Assembly: GCF_000743575.1 (NCBI RefSeq)
Contig: NZ_JQGC01000030.1
Span: 52,395 to 116,394, forward strand
Source: Devosia riboflavina
GTDB lineage: Bacteria > Pseudomonadota > Alphaproteobacteria > Rhizobiales > Devosiaceae
DNA length: 64,000 nucleotides
Direction: 5' to 3'
How positions within the stretch are numbered: the stretch's first letter is position 1; every line of letters begins with the position of its first letter. Shown one piece after another: positions 18,572 to 27,882 of the stretch. Both the position numbers and the translations under genes were made by a program. The notes beneath the pieces are model-generated. The model made no database searches and was not told the DNA's origin. It worked only from the letters and a program-made list of their open reading frames with translations.

Positions 18572-19384
18572 TCAGTTCACGGCGCCGGCGTGGGTGAAAA
18601 AGGCCTTGGCCTTGTCCCAGATGCCGGCATCCCAGAGATCGGAATGGTCGGCACCGGGGACGATCCAGAGTTCGTCGGGATTGGGCGCAAGGGCGTAGAG
18701 GCGTTCGCCATTGGAGACGCCGATCGTGCGGTCGGCGGTGCCGTGGGCGACCATGACGGGCTCGGTGACGTCGGCGATCCATTCGTTGGAGCGGAACTGG
18801 TCGAGCATGACCCAATTCACCGGCAGGATGGGATAGCGCTCGGCGGCGACGGTGACGGCGGAGAGGAAGGGTGTTTCGAGAAGGAGCGCCTTGGCATCCC
18901 TAACGCTCGCGACATAGGTTGCCGGACCCGTACCGAGCGAACGGCCCCAGATGACGATGGGGAAATTCTTGGCTGCGGCCCAATCATAGGCGGCGATGGC
19001 GTCGGCCAGAATGCCGGTTTCGCTGATCGTGCCCGGCGACATCGGAAACCCGCGATAGTCGAAGGCCAGAAAACCAAAGCCTTCCGAGACGAAGCGCTCG
19101 TAGCGGATGTGTTCGGCGCTAAAGCTGCCGGAATTGCCTTTGTAGTAGACGATCAGCGGCTTGCCGGGCTGGGGTGGCTGATACCAGCCATTGATGACGG
19201 CGCCGTCGACGGGAATGGCGATTTCCTCGGCATCCGGCAGGGCCGTTTCGGCGAGGGACGTTATCTCGCCCGTCGCCTCGTATTGCAGGGCGCGCTGACT
19301 GAAATACATGAAGCCCACGGCCCCCGTGTAGACCACGAGGACCAGGGCGATAAGCGCAATGGCGCTAATTCGGAGCAGCTTCAC
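18572..19384 (-). CDS. Membrane-anchored alpha/beta hydrolase
   Basis: 270 residues. One N-terminal membrane segment (LLRISAIALIALVLVVYTGA) is followed by an ABHD13/Bem46-like hydrolase domain: YKGNSGSFS (oxyanion), IWGRSLGTGPA (nucleophile Ser near 150), and VPGADHSDLW (catalytic His). The catalytic domain probably faces the periplasm. The substrate is unknown. It precedes the efflux gene by 18 bases. Confidence 0.83.
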   Translation of the reverse strand: MKLLRISAIALIALVLVVYTGAVGFMYFSQRALQYEATGEITSLAETALPDAEEIAIPVDGAVINGWYQPPQPGKPLIVYYKGNSGSFSAEHIRYERFVSEGFGFLAFDYRGFPMSPGTISETGILADAIAAYDWAAAKNFPIVIWGRSLGTGPATYVASVRDAKALLLETPFLSAVTVAAERYPILPVNWVMLDQFRSNEWIADVTEPVMVAHGTADRTIGVSNGERLYALAPNPDELWIVPGADHSDLWDAGIWDKAKAFFTHAGAVN

Positions 19385-19434
19385 CGGTATTTCCCGAACA
19401 GTTTGCTGCTCTGCCTATAACAGGCCGTGAGCGA

Positions 19435-20073
19435 TCAGAGTTCGGAAATCGTCTTTTCGAGCGCCTGGGCAAAAACCTCGTCGGGCTGGGCGCCCGAAAG
19501 CGCGTATTTCTCGCCAAAGACGAAGAAGGGCACGCCGCGGATGCCCTGCTGGGCGGCGGAGGTGGCGAGCTGTTCGGTGATCGAGAGCTCGTTGGCGTCG
19601 TTCATGGCGTCGAGTGCGTCGCCGCGGTCCCAGCCGAATTTTACCGCGACATCGGCGAGGGTATTGTCGTCGTTGATCTGCTGGTGATCGAGGAAATAGG
19701 CCTCGGCAATGGCGTTGGCCAGTTCGTGCTGGTTGCCATTGGCCTTCGAGAGCCGGGTGATGGTGTGCGCCTTGGCCGTGTTGAACATGCGCGGCTGTTG
19801 CGACAGGTCGAGATCGATGCCGGCTTTCTTGGCTTCGCCTTCGACGCGGGCCCACATTTCCTTGGGGTCGCGGCCATATTTTTGTTTCAGCATCTCGCCG
19901 ACATCGACGCCTTCGGGCGGCACGGTGGGGTCGAGATAGAAGGGGTGGTTTTCAACGACGACGTCGATGTCGTCGGGGAGTTTGGCCAGGGCCTGGTCGA
20001 GACGGGCAGAGCCGACGAGGCACCATGGGCATACGACGTCGGTAAAGACGTCGATCTTGAGAGTGCGAGCCAT
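19435..20073 (-). CDS. DsbA/FrnE-family oxidoreductase
   Basis: 212 residues with a thioredoxin fold carrying an all-alpha insert. The redox motif CPWC is at 15-18 (FTDVVCPWCLVGSARL). There is no signal peptide, so it acts in the cytoplasm like FrnE, rather than as periplasmic DsbA. The C-terminal GVRGVPFFVFGEKYALSGAQ-like segment holds the cis-Pro loop (GVPFF). The partner protein is unknown. Confidence 0.88.
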   Translation of the reverse strand: MARTLKIDVFTDVVCPWCLVGSARLDQALAKLPDDIDVVVENHPFYLDPTVPPEGVDVGEMLKQKYGRDPKEMWARVEGEAKKAGIDLDLSQQPRMFNTAKAHTITRLSKANGNQHELANAIAEAYFLDHQQINDDNTLADVAVKFGWDRGDALDAMNDANELSITEQLATSAAQQGIRGVPFFVFGEKYALSGAQPDEVFAQALEKTISEL

Positions 20074-20155
20074 TAGGCGCTCCAGTAAATGAGGTTGCCC
20101 TCACATGGAGCCGGCTCGTCCGGCCTGCAAGAAGGCACTTTCGGGTAACCTTGCC

Positions 20156-20704
20156 TCAGGTGGCGGCAGGCGCGGGGTTTTGCGCGGTGATCAGAGCAAA
20201 GGGCGGGCTCCAGGCGGCAGCGACCGCAAGGCCGAGGGCGGCACCAAACCCGATCCAGACGAGGACCGGAACCATCAGCCAACCGCCAAGGCGGGAAGAG
20301 GCGGTGATACGCAGGCTGGTGGCGAGGGCGAGGAGCATGACCGTGGTCATGACCAGCGCCAGAGCGAGGGAATCGAGCGCCGCGGCCGGGAAAGGAAAGG
20401 CGATCATGGCGGCGACAAGCGCGATGCCCCAAGGCAGAACGGTGCGATTCTTGTTTGCGGCAAGACCAATGGCGAGACCGACGAGGAACAGGAGGACAAG
20501 GTGAATGGCGGCGCCGGCCCAGCCGGGCAGGCCGACGGGGGAAAAGAAATAGGGCTGCAGGCCCATGGCTTCGGCCATGAAATTGACGGCGCCAAAGGCG
20601 GCGAGCGGTAGAACGGCAGAGAGCATTGGGCGCGCCAAGGCGCCGAAATCCATGGCGTGGGCGGTCGAATGGAAGTTGCTCTGCTGGGCTGTGATGGTCG
20701 CCAT
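20156..20704 (-). CDS. Five-to-six-span membrane protein, possibly divergent TspO/MBR
   Basis: 182 residues, mostly hydrophobic. The last membrane segment (GGWLMVPVLVWIGFGAALG) and a GLPGWAGAAIHLVLLFLVG segment recall the TspO/MBR layout, which binds tetrapyrroles. Many of the usual tryptophans and the WxPPxW motif are missing, so this is only a suggestion. The start at MATITAQQ is preferred to one 12 codons upstream because GGGAG lies seven bases before it. Confidence 0.65.
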   Translation of the reverse strand: MATITAQQSNFHSTAHAMDFGALARPMLSAVLPLAAFGAVNFMAEAMGLQPYFFSPVGLPGWAGAAIHLVLLFLVGLAIGLAANKNRTVLPWGIALVAAMIAFPFPAAALDSLALALVMTTVMLLALATSLRITASSRLGGWLMVPVLVWIGFGAALGLAVAAAWSPPFALITAQNPAPAAT

Positions 20705-20853
20705 TTTGCGGCTCCCGCTGTTCCTGTTTCGGGGAGTCAATGGCGTGGGGCGGAGAAGGGTTCCCTATACGTTAACACGCTCGCGTGTGTGGATGGCTTG
20801 CGAAGGGCCGCGCCGGAGACTATCTGGGGCCGGTCTTTCGAAAGGGAACCGAC

Positions 20854-21066
20854 ATGGCCGATCAGGATCAAAACGAGCGGCTTGAGCGCCTCGAAAGCCG
20901 GGTCGCCTTCCAGGATCAGACGATTGAAGACCTCAACGCCGTCATCACCGAACAGTGGACGGTGATCGAGCAATTGCGCCGCAAGCTCGAGGTGATGGAA
21001 GAGCAGGTGCGCAGCGGCAGTTTTATCGCTGATCCATCCAGCGAAAAGCCGCCGCCGCATTACTGA
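20854..21066 (+). CDS. slyX: SlyX family protein
   Basis: 70 residues. The coiled coil NERLERLESRVAFQDQTIED followed by LNAVITEQWTVIEQLRRKLE is the SlyX pattern, and the tail ends PPPHY, the usual SlyX C-terminus. The function of SlyX is unclear. The start at MADQDQ follows AAGGGA and gives the normal length. Confidence 0.88.
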   Translation: MADQDQNERLERLESRVAFQDQTIEDLNAVITEQWTVIEQLRRKLEVMEEQVRSGSFIADPSSEKPPPHY

Positions 21067-21084
21067 CCAGTCAGCGGCCGCCGG

Positions 21085-22098
21085 TTAGCGCGTCAGTGTT
21101 TCCGCCAGGAACGGCAGGCTGATGTCCATGCGGTAATCGACGCTGGAATGGTTGTCGGGGAACTCCTCGTAGCGGTGGGGAATGCCGCGCTGTTCGAGGG
21201 TGCGGTGGATGCGGCGGGAGCCGTAGAGGATGTTGTATTGATCCTCGGTGCCGCAGTCGAAGTAGAAACCCTTCAGTTTGGTGATTGATTCCGCGTGGGT
21301 TTCGATCATGCGAGCGGGGTCCCATTTGAGCCAGTTGGCCCAGCGCTCTTCGATGAGTTCGCAGGTATCCAGGGTGACCGGTAGGCGGAGGCCAAGGAAG
21401 GTGCTTGGTTCCGGATCGGGGTCGAAGCTGGCGGCCTGGGCGAGGATCATGAGGAGGAGTGTGTCCTTGCCGTCGATCTTCTGCTTGGCTTCAAAAGCCC
21501 GCATCCAGGTTTCGATGGAATTGTCGGATTTTGCCAGCGCGCGCAGGCTGTTGGGGAATTCGGGGATATAGAGGTTTTCAAAGCCCGCATCGCCCGAATG
21601 GCTGGCGGCGGCGGCCCAGAAATCGGCATGCAGCATGGCATGGACCAGCGAGCCGAAACCGCCCGAGGATTTGCCGAAGACGCCGCGACGGCGGGTACCG
21701 CCGCAGGAGAATTTTTCTTCGACGAAGGGCGCCATTTCGCCGATGAGGAAATCTTCGTAATTCCCGAGAACGGGGCTGTTCACATATTGATTGCCGCCGA
21801 GGCGGGAGAAGCAATCGGGGAAGGCGACGACGACGGGCGGCATCTTGTTGTCGCCAATCAGGCGATCGAGACGCTCGGGGACGTTTTCGCCAAAATTCTT
21901 CCAGGCGGTATGGGCGGGGCCGCCAGCGGTGTAGCCGACAAGATCGACGAGGAGCGGCAGGCCGGTGCCGGTGTGACCGGCGGGAATGTAGACATCGACA
22001 AGGCGCTCGGTCGGATCGCCGAGGCGATTGCCGGCTAGGGCCTTGCTCTCGATGGCGAGGCGATGGACGGTGCCGGGGGCGTGGGTCGTGCGGCGCAT
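21085..22098 (-). CDS. Alpha/beta hydrolase, esterase type
   Basis: 337 residues. The N-terminal part (RLVDVYIPAGHTGTGLPLLVDLVG) reads as an esterase-D-like fold. GKSSGGFG near 143-150 supplies the nucleophile, and EEFPDNHSSVDYRMD near the end the catalytic His. There is no signal peptide, so it is cytoplasmic. The substrate is unknown. It converges on slyX. Confidence 0.82.
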   Translation of the reverse strand: MRRTTHAPGTVHRLAIESKALAGNRLGDPTERLVDVYIPAGHTGTGLPLLVDLVGYTAGGPAHTAWKNFGENVPERLDRLIGDNKMPPVVVAFPDCFSRLGGNQYVNSPVLGNYEDFLIGEMAPFVEEKFSCGGTRRRGVFGKSSGGFGSLVHAMLHADFWAAAASHSGDAGFENLYIPEFPNSLRALAKSDNSIETWMRAFEAKQKIDGKDTLLLMILAQAASFDPDPEPSTFLGLRLPVTLDTCELIEERWANWLKWDPARMIETHAESITKLKGFYFDCGTEDQYNILYGSRRIHRTLEQRGIPHRYEEFPDNHSSVDYRMDISLPFLAETLTR

Positions 22099-22161
22099 GG
22101 CGTGCTCCCAAATATTGGCCTGGCCCCCGGTTTGCCGGTTCGTGTCCGGCTTGGCAAGGTT

Positions 22162-22467
22162 TTAGGCCATCATGTCGACGAGCGAGCCGGGCTCGGCATC
22201 GGCGTTGTTGGTCACGTCTTCGAGGATGCGACGGCTGATCTCGTCTTCGATCGCCTTGCGTGCTTCTGGGTCCATCGCGGCCAGATCTTCTTCGGTGAGC
22301 CCCATGCTCTGGAGCATCTGCATATGCAGCCGCTCGGCCGGCGACATGCTGGCGATCTTGAGGAATTCTTCCTCCGCGCCGGGTTTGATCTGATTGGTCA
22401 GCGAACTCGAAGACAGGCTGAGCGGCTTATTGGTGGCGGTGATGGGACTGTAGGAAGACGTGATCAT
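22162..22467 (-). CDS. Small hypothetical protein
   Basis: 101 residues with a Ser/Thr-rich first third, then a helical part with MSPAERLHMQMLQSMGLTEE and DPEARKAIEDEISRRI. This 'MSPAER...GLTEEDLAAM' pattern occurs in several alphaproteobacterial proteins of unknown role. The start at MITSSYSP is chosen because the upstream part of the long open frame lies opposite the exonuclease gene. Confidence 0.65.
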   Translation of the reverse strand: MITSSYSPITATNKPLSLSSSSLTNQIKPGAEEEFLKIASMSPAERLHMQMLQSMGLTEEDLAAMDPEARKAIEDEISRRILEDVTNNADAEPGSLVDMMA

Positions 22468-22653
22468 GACAGACCATGACAGGAGGGATGGTGTTTCAAT
22501 CAATGCAAGGAGCTTGCCAGTGCCGGACGGCCGCAATTCCTGGGGATTTGGCGGGCTGGCGCGCGCCGGCGGTGCCTTGCGGCAGAAGCTGCCGTGCCGA
22601 AATTGCCGTGTCGCCTGAACCGGGTTGCCAATTTTGCCGTTGTGAGGAGTCTG

Positions 22654-23658
22654 ATGGACATGCCCGTTATCGACCGCAACCTCTATGTGCCGGCACTCGA
22701 TGCCTGGATCGATCCGTCCGAGCCGAAGGCGCGGGCTATCATTACCCATGGCCATGCCGACCATGCGCGGTCGGGGCATGGGGCGGTGCTCGCGACGCCC
22801 GATACGATCGAGATCATGAAGGTGCGCTATGGCGAGGATTGTGCCGGACGGTTTGAAGCGCTGGATTTTCATGAGCCGCTGACGATGGATGGGGCGACGA
22901 TCACGTTCTTTCCGGCGGGGCATATTCTGGGATCGGCACAGGTGCTGGTCGAGGCCGAGGGGCAGCGGGTGGTCGTTACGGGCGACTACAAGCGGCTGCG
23001 GGATCGGACGGCGCAGCCTTATGAGCCGGTTGCTTGCGATCTGCTCGTAACCGAGGCGACGTTTGGGCTGCCGGTGTTTCAGCATCCTGATCCAAGGGAT
23101 GAAATCGCGCGGCTGTTGAAATCGGTCGCGGCGCAGCCGGAGCGGAGCCATCTCATTGGCTGCTATGCGCTGGGGAAGGCGCAGCGGGTGATTGCGCTGT
23201 TGCGCGATGCCGGGTGGGATCGGCCTATTTATCTGCATGGGGCGATGATCAGGCTTTGTGAGCTTTATCAATCGCTCGGCGTGGAGATCGGCGAATTGCT
23301 GCCGGCAACGGGCATGGGCAAGGCCGAGATGATGGGGCAGATCGTGATCGCGCCGCCTTCGGCCATTCGCGATCGCTGGAGCCGGCGGTTTCCCGATCCG
23401 GTGGTGTGTCAGGCCTCAGGCTGGATGAGTGTGAAACAGCGCGCAAGACAGGCGCTGGTGGAATTGCCGCTGGTAATCTCGGATCATTGCGACTGGGGCG
23501 AACTCAATGTCTCGATCCTCGAAAGCGGGGCGGAGACCGTGTGGGTGACGCATGGGCGCGAGGATGCACTGGTCTATTGGTGCAAGCAGCAGGGGCTGAA
23601 CGCGGAGCCGTTGGCACTGCCGGGGCTCGATGACGATGGCGGGGAGGGCGGGGAGTGA
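22654..23658 (+). CDS. Ligase-associated DNA exonuclease (metallo-beta-lactamase/beta-CASP)
   Basis: 334 residues. The metal-binding motif THGHADH is at 31-37, and AGHILGSAQVLVE and VVTGDYK supply further metal ligands, as in SNM1/Artemis-like nucleases and the bacterial exonuclease that accompanies ATP-dependent ligases. The start at MDMPVID follows AGGAG; an earlier in-frame ATG adds 20 unlikely residues. The next gene starts inside its stop codon region (ATGA-type overlap), so the nuclease and ligase are made together, probably for DNA repair. Confidence 0.9.
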   Translation: MDMPVIDRNLYVPALDAWIDPSEPKARAIITHGHADHARSGHGAVLATPDTIEIMKVRYGEDCAGRFEALDFHEPLTMDGATITFFPAGHILGSAQVLVEAEGQRVVVTGDYKRLRDRTAQPYEPVACDLLVTEATFGLPVFQHPDPRDEIARLLKSVAAQPERSHLIGCYALGKAQRVIALLRDAGWDRPIYLHGAMIRLCELYQSLGVEIGELLPATGMGKAEMMGQIVIAPPSAIRDRWSRRFPDPVVCQASGWMSVKQRARQALVELPLVISDHCDWGELNVSILESGAETVWVTHGREDALVYWCKQQGLNAEPLALPGLDDDGGEGGE

Positions 23659-25226
23659 AGCGCTTTGCCGACCTCCTGGAACTGCTCGCTTTGACGCCGT
23701 CGCGGACGCGAAAGATCGAGGCGCTGAAGCGGTATTTTGCCGAGGTGCCGGATCCGGACCGGGGCATTGCACTGGCGGTGCTGACCAGCGAGATGGATAT
23801 TCGCAATGTGAAGCCGGCTCTGTTGCGCGACACGGTGCTGGCCGAGGTCGACGAGACGCTGTTTCGGCTCTCTTATGACTATGTCGGCGATCTCGGCGAG
23901 ACGATTGCGCTGATCTGGCCGCACAAGGCCGAGGGCGAGTTGCCGGGGCTTTCGGCGCTGGTCGATCTCCTCAATCACACGAGCAAGGCTGAACTGCCGA
24001 AGGTGATCGGTGGGCTGCTTAGTCAGGCCGCGATTCATGAACGCTGGGCATTGGTAAAGCTGGCGACGGGGGCGCTGCGGATCGGGGTTTCGGCGCGGTT
24101 GGCGAAGACTGCGCTGGCGGAAATGAGCGGGGCGGAGCTGCAAGAGATCGAAGAGGTCTGGCATGGGTTGAGGCCGCCCTATGCCAATCTCTTTGCCTGG
24201 CTTGAAGGCAAGGCGGGGCGGCCGGATATCGACAACGCGGCCCGCTTTCATCCGCTGATGCTGTCCAATCCGATCGAAGACAAGGATTTTGAAAAGCTCG
24301 ATCCGAGGGATTTTTCGGCCGAGTGGAAATGGGATGGGATTCGCGTGCAGCTCGTCATGGGGAAGCAAGGCGTGTCGATGTTTTCGCGCACCGGCGACGA
24401 GATCAGCGGGTCGTTTCCCGACGTGGTCGAGAGCGTCATGGGGCGGGCCGTGCTCGATGGCGAATTGCTTGTCGGGCACGATTTCGAGGCGCGCAGCTTC
24501 AACGACCTGCAGCAGCGGCTGAACCGAAAAGTGGCGCAGGGCAAGCAGATGCAAGAGCTGCCGGCCTTTGTGCGGGTCTATGACATGCTCTTCGATGGCG
24601 AGGAGGATATTCGTGTGCTCGGCTGGGAAGGGCGGCGGGGGCGGCTCGAGGCGTGGTTTGCCAGGAATCCGCAGACGCGGTTGGACCTTTCCGAGGTTTT
24701 GCCCTTCGACGGCTGGGAGGATTTGGGACGGCTACGTCGGCAGGGTGCCGATGAGCATGGCCATGAAGGGGTGATGATTAAGCTTCGTACGGCGCCCTAT
24801 GTGCCGGGGCGGCCCAAGGGGTTTTGGTTCAAGTGGAAGCGCGATCCCAATGTCGTCGATGCGGTGCTGATGTATGCGCAGCGCGGGCACGGCAAACGCA
24901 GTTCCTATTATTCGGACTACACGTTTGGGGTCTGGAAGGGGAACGAGATCGTGCCGATCGGAAAGGCCTATTTCGGTTTTACCGATGAGGAGTTGAAGCA
25001 ACTCGACAAGTGGATACGCGCCAATACGACGGGCAGTTTTGGGCCGGTACGGGAAGTGAAGAAGGAGCTGGTGTTCGAGGTCGCGTTTGACTCGGCGCAA
25101 AAGAGCGGACGCCATAAGTCGGGGGTGGCACTGCGCTTTCCGCGGATCAACCGGATACGCTGGGATAAGCCAGCGCAGGAAGCGGCGCGGCTCGAGGATA
25201 TGGATGCGTTTGTCGGCGCCACCTAG
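23655..25226 (+). CDS. ATP-dependent DNA ligase
   Basis: 523 residues, starting with GTG. An N-terminal helical DNA-binding domain is followed by the nucleotidyl-transferase domain with the KxDG motif KWDG (Lys225 is the AMP acceptor) and an OB-fold domain (VKKELVFEVAFDSAQKSGRHKSG). It seals nicks using ATP, in addition to the essential NAD-dependent ligase expected elsewhere. It pairs with the exonuclease just upstream. The helicase and phosphoesterase that often complete this cluster are not here. Its stop overlaps the convergent phosphatase stop. Confidence 0.93.
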   Translation: MKRFADLLELLALTPSRTRKIEALKRYFAEVPDPDRGIALAVLTSEMDIRNVKPALLRDTVLAEVDETLFRLSYDYVGDLGETIALIWPHKAEGELPGLSALVDLLNHTSKAELPKVIGGLLSQAAIHERWALVKLATGALRIGVSARLAKTALAEMSGAELQEIEEVWHGLRPPYANLFAWLEGKAGRPDIDNAARFHPLMLSNPIEDKDFEKLDPRDFSAEWKWDGIRVQLVMGKQGVSMFSRTGDEISGSFPDVVESVMGRAVLDGELLVGHDFEARSFNDLQQRLNRKVAQGKQMQELPAFVRVYDMLFDGEEDIRVLGWEGRRGRLEAWFARNPQTRLDLSEVLPFDGWEDLGRLRRQGADEHGHEGVMIKLRTAPYVPGRPKGFWFKWKRDPNVVDAVLMYAQRGHGKRSSYYSDYTFGVWKGNEIVPIGKAYFGFTDEELKQLDKWIRANTTGSFGPVREVKKELVFEVAFDSAQKSGRHKSGVALRFPRINRIRWDKPAQEAARLEDMDAFVGAT

Positions 25227-25756
25227 GCCACGGCGCGTCTTAGTCCCGAGGTGGGGAATTTGCGACCGGCCTTGATCAGCTTGCCGTCGAGGCCAAGGGC
25301 CTTGTCCCAGAGGGCGATGACGAGGGGGCTCGGGGCAACATTGGGGAAAGTCTTGAAGATGGCCTGGCCGGCTTTGTCGGCGGGTAGATAGCGCGAAAGA
25401 ATGCCGAGGGCGGTGGCGGCGCCTCTGGTGCTGCCTTGGAGGCAGTGGATCATCAGGCGCGCGTCCTTGGGGAGGCCATCGACGAAGGTCATGATCTCGT
25501 CGATATGGGCGCGGGTGGGGGCGCCCGTAGCCGCGGGATCGGCGACGTCTTCGAAGCGGGCGTGAAGCTGTTTTGTCTGATCGAAGTCAGGCAGGCCGAG
25601 ATAGCGGCTTTCCGGGCCATAGATGGAAATGATGTGGCTCGGGGCCCATTCCAGGCCAGTGCGGCGGGCTTCGGTCTGGCTGCAGACCAGCATGGCGCAG
25701 GGCCAGCGATTGGGATGGCCGGTACCGTCTGTCAGGGACGCGAACAATTCTGACAT
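25223..25756 (-). CDS. Tyrosine/dual-specificity phosphatase-like protein
   Basis: 177 residues with the CX5R phosphatase loop in MIHCLQGSTRGAATALGIL (Cys and Arg both present). An Asp in GLPDFDQ could be the general acid. The gene starts three bases after the MerR stop, so it belongs to the fadD operon. Proteins of this compact type remove phosphate from tyrosine or other phospho-substrates; the target is unknown. Placement in a fatty-acid operon is unusual. Confidence 0.78.
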   Translation of the reverse strand: MSELFASLTDGTGHPNRWPCAMLVCSQTEARRTGLEWAPSHIISIYGPESRYLGLPDFDQTKQLHARFEDVADPAATGAPTRAHIDEIMTFVDGLPKDARLMIHCLQGSTRGAATALGILSRYLPADKAGQAIFKTFPNVAPSPLVIALWDKALGLDGKLIKAGRKFPTSGLRRAVA

Positions 25757-25759
25757 GGC

Positions 25760-26170
25760 CTAACTCGCAGGGGAGACTCGTGTCCGGGCAAGTTTGCGGA
25801 TTTCTTGCAGTTCGGCAATCGTGGTTTGCAGGTCAGCCAATTGTTGTTCAAGCAATTCTAAACGCTCGTCCACTTTTTCGGCGAGCAAGTTTACCTGTTG
25901 GCCGCGGTCGGCGTCATAGAGCGCGAGATAGTCGGAGATATCGCGCAGCGAAAAGCCGAGCCGCTTGCCGCGGAGGATCAGGATCAGCCGGGCGCGATCG
26001 CGGCGGCGGAAGACGCGGGTGGCGCCCAGCCGCTCGGGCGCGATCAGGCCCTTGCTTTCGTAAAAACGAATGGCCCTGGTCGAAATGCCGAATTCGCGGG
26101 CGAGATCGGCGATGGAATAGAGATCCGGGCCATCGGAAATGGCCGGGCTATCGGCGTCGGAGGAAGTCAC
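25760..26170 (-). CDS. MerR-family regulator of fatty-acid oxidation
   Basis: 136 residues. A MerR winged helix (LYSIADLAREFGISTRAIRF, YESKGLIAPERLG) is followed by a dimerising coiled coil (LLAEKVDERLELLEQQLADL). There is no C-terminal metal-binding cysteine cluster, so it should sense an organic ligand, probably an acyl-CoA. The start overlaps the fadD stop by four bases. It resembles LiuR-type regulators of acyl-CoA catabolism. Matching operator-like sites precede fadD (27965-27980) and fadE (30344-30359). Confidence 0.82.
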   Translation of the reverse strand: MTSSDADSPAISDGPDLYSIADLAREFGISTRAIRFYESKGLIAPERLGATRVFRRRDRARLILILRGKRLGFSLRDISDYLALYDADRGQQVNLLAEKVDERLELLEQQLADLQTTIAELQEIRKLARTRVSPAS

Positions 26171-27882
26171 TGCTTCTGGGCTTTCTTCTGGGCATATTCT
26201 TCGCGCAGCTCTTTCTTGGAGAGCTTGCCGATCAGCGTCTTTGGGAGCGCGTCCTTGAAGATGATTTCCTTGGGCATCTCGATCTTGTTGAGCTTTTCGG
26301 CAAGGAAGTGCTTCAGGTCCGCTTCGCTGACAGTCTTGCCTTCGCGGAGTTTTACATAGGCGACGGGGGCTTCGCCGCGGTAGTCGTCGGGCACGCCGAT
26401 GACATTGGTTTCCTCGACGGCCTCATGGGCCATCAGCGCTTCCTCGATGGTGCGCGGATAGACGTTGAAGCCGGAACAGATGATCAGGTCCTTGATACGG
26501 TCGACGAGGAAGACATAGCCGTCTTCATCGACATGGCCGACGTCGCCGGTGCGCAGCCAGCCATCGTCAAAAGCCTCCTCGGTCGCTTCGGGATTGTTGT
26601 AGTAGCCCGACATCACCTGGGCCCCCCTAACCTGCAATTCGCCGTTTTCCCCGATGCCGACTTCCTTGTGCTTGTCGACATCGACGAAGCGGATATCAGT
26701 GCCGGGAAGGGGCAGGCCGATGGACATGGGTTTTGACGCGACGCGGAGCGCAGCGCAGCAGACAACGGGTGAAGCTTCGGTGAGGCCGTAGCCTTCGGCG
26801 AGAATGGCCTTCGATTTTTTGGCGAAGGCGTGGCGCACTTCGTCGGGCAGGGCTGCGCCGCCGGAGATGGCGACTTCGAGGCTTGCGAGGTGTTCTGATG
26901 TCGCCGTGTCGGCACGGGCAATGGCGTTGAGGAGCGTCGGCACTGCGGGCAGGACGTTTGCCTTGGTGCGGAGGAGCAGGTCGAGCAGCGCCTTCAATTC
27001 GAAGCGCGGCAGCATGACCACCTGCGTGCCGTTGCAGAGCGGCACGTTCATGCAGACGGTCATGGCGAAGATGTGGAAGAAGGGTAGGACGGCGACCACC
27101 TTGGAGGGCGGGTAGAACAGCCCGCAGCCCCATTTGTCGATCTGGCTCATATTGGCCGCGATATTGGCATGGGTGAGCAGCGCACCCTTGGGGATGCCGG
27201 TGGTGCCGCCGGTATATTGCTGCACGGCAATGTCGGTTTTCGCATCGATATGGACGGCGCTCGGGGTTTCCTTTGCCGCAATCAGCTCATCGAAGGCGCG
27301 GATTTTTCCGGCATGCACGGAGCGGGACGGGTTGGAGAGGTCCTTGCGCTTGAAGAGCGAGAACAGAACCTTTTTGGCCAGTGGCAGGGCGTCGGGGAAG
27401 TGGCAGACGACCAGGGATTTGACATGGCCGGCCGCAAGCAGGGCCTCGGCTTTTTCAAAAATCTGTTTGAGATCGAGCGTGATCAGAATGTCGGCGCCGG
27501 CATTCTTGGTGATGTGGCTGAGTTCCGGGACGGTGTAGAGCGGGTTGCAATTGACCACCGTGCCGCCGGCCCGGAGCACGCCATAATAAGCAATCGGGTA
27601 AAAGGGCGTATTGGGCAGCATGAGTGCGACGCGGCTGCCCTTCTTGACGCCATATTGGGACTGGAGGGCGCCGGCAAAGGCGACGATCTTTTTGGCGAGG
27701 TCGCCGAAAGTGGTGGTGCCGCCAAGGAAATCGAGCGCGACTGCGGAGGGGTTGCGGGCGCAGGCGGCCAGGACCTGTTCATGTACCGGGGTGGTGTCGA
27801 TCTCGGTCTGCCACTCGATGCCCTCGGGATAGCTGGCGATCCAGGGACGGACGCGATCGGGCGAATGAGTGTCGGTCGACAT
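26167..27882 (-). CDS. fadD: Long-chain fatty-acid--CoA ligase
   Basis: 571 residues of the AMP-forming acyl-CoA synthetase family. The P-loop is YTGGTTGIPKGALLTHAN, followed by GYGLTEASPV and the hinge region DGWLRTGDVGHVDEDGYVFLVDR; a C-terminal catalytic Lys lies in LPKTLIGKLSKKELR. It activates fatty acids to acyl-CoA at the inner membrane face using ATP and CoA, feeding beta-oxidation. It is the first gene of an operon with the MerR regulator and the phosphatase-like gene. A palindromic site about 80 bases upstream suggests control by that MerR protein. Confidence 0.93.
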   Translation of the reverse strand: MSTDTHSPDRVRPWIASYPEGIEWQTEIDTTPVHEQVLAACARNPSAVALDFLGGTTTFGDLAKKIVAFAGALQSQYGVKKGSRVALMLPNTPFYPIAYYGVLRAGGTVVNCNPLYTVPELSHITKNAGADILITLDLKQIFEKAEALLAAGHVKSLVVCHFPDALPLAKKVLFSLFKRKDLSNPSRSVHAGKIRAFDELIAAKETPSAVHIDAKTDIAVQQYTGGTTGIPKGALLTHANIAANMSQIDKWGCGLFYPPSKVVAVLPFFHIFAMTVCMNVPLCNGTQVVMLPRFELKALLDLLLRTKANVLPAVPTLLNAIARADTATSEHLASLEVAISGGAALPDEVRHAFAKKSKAILAEGYGLTEASPVVCCAALRVASKPMSIGLPLPGTDIRFVDVDKHKEVGIGENGELQVRGAQVMSGYYNNPEATEEAFDDGWLRTGDVGHVDEDGYVFLVDRIKDLIICSGFNVYPRTIEEALMAHEAVEETNVIGVPDDYRGEAPVAYVKLREGKTVSEADLKHFLAEKLNKIEMPKEIIFKDALPKTLIGKLSKKELREEYAQKKAQKQ

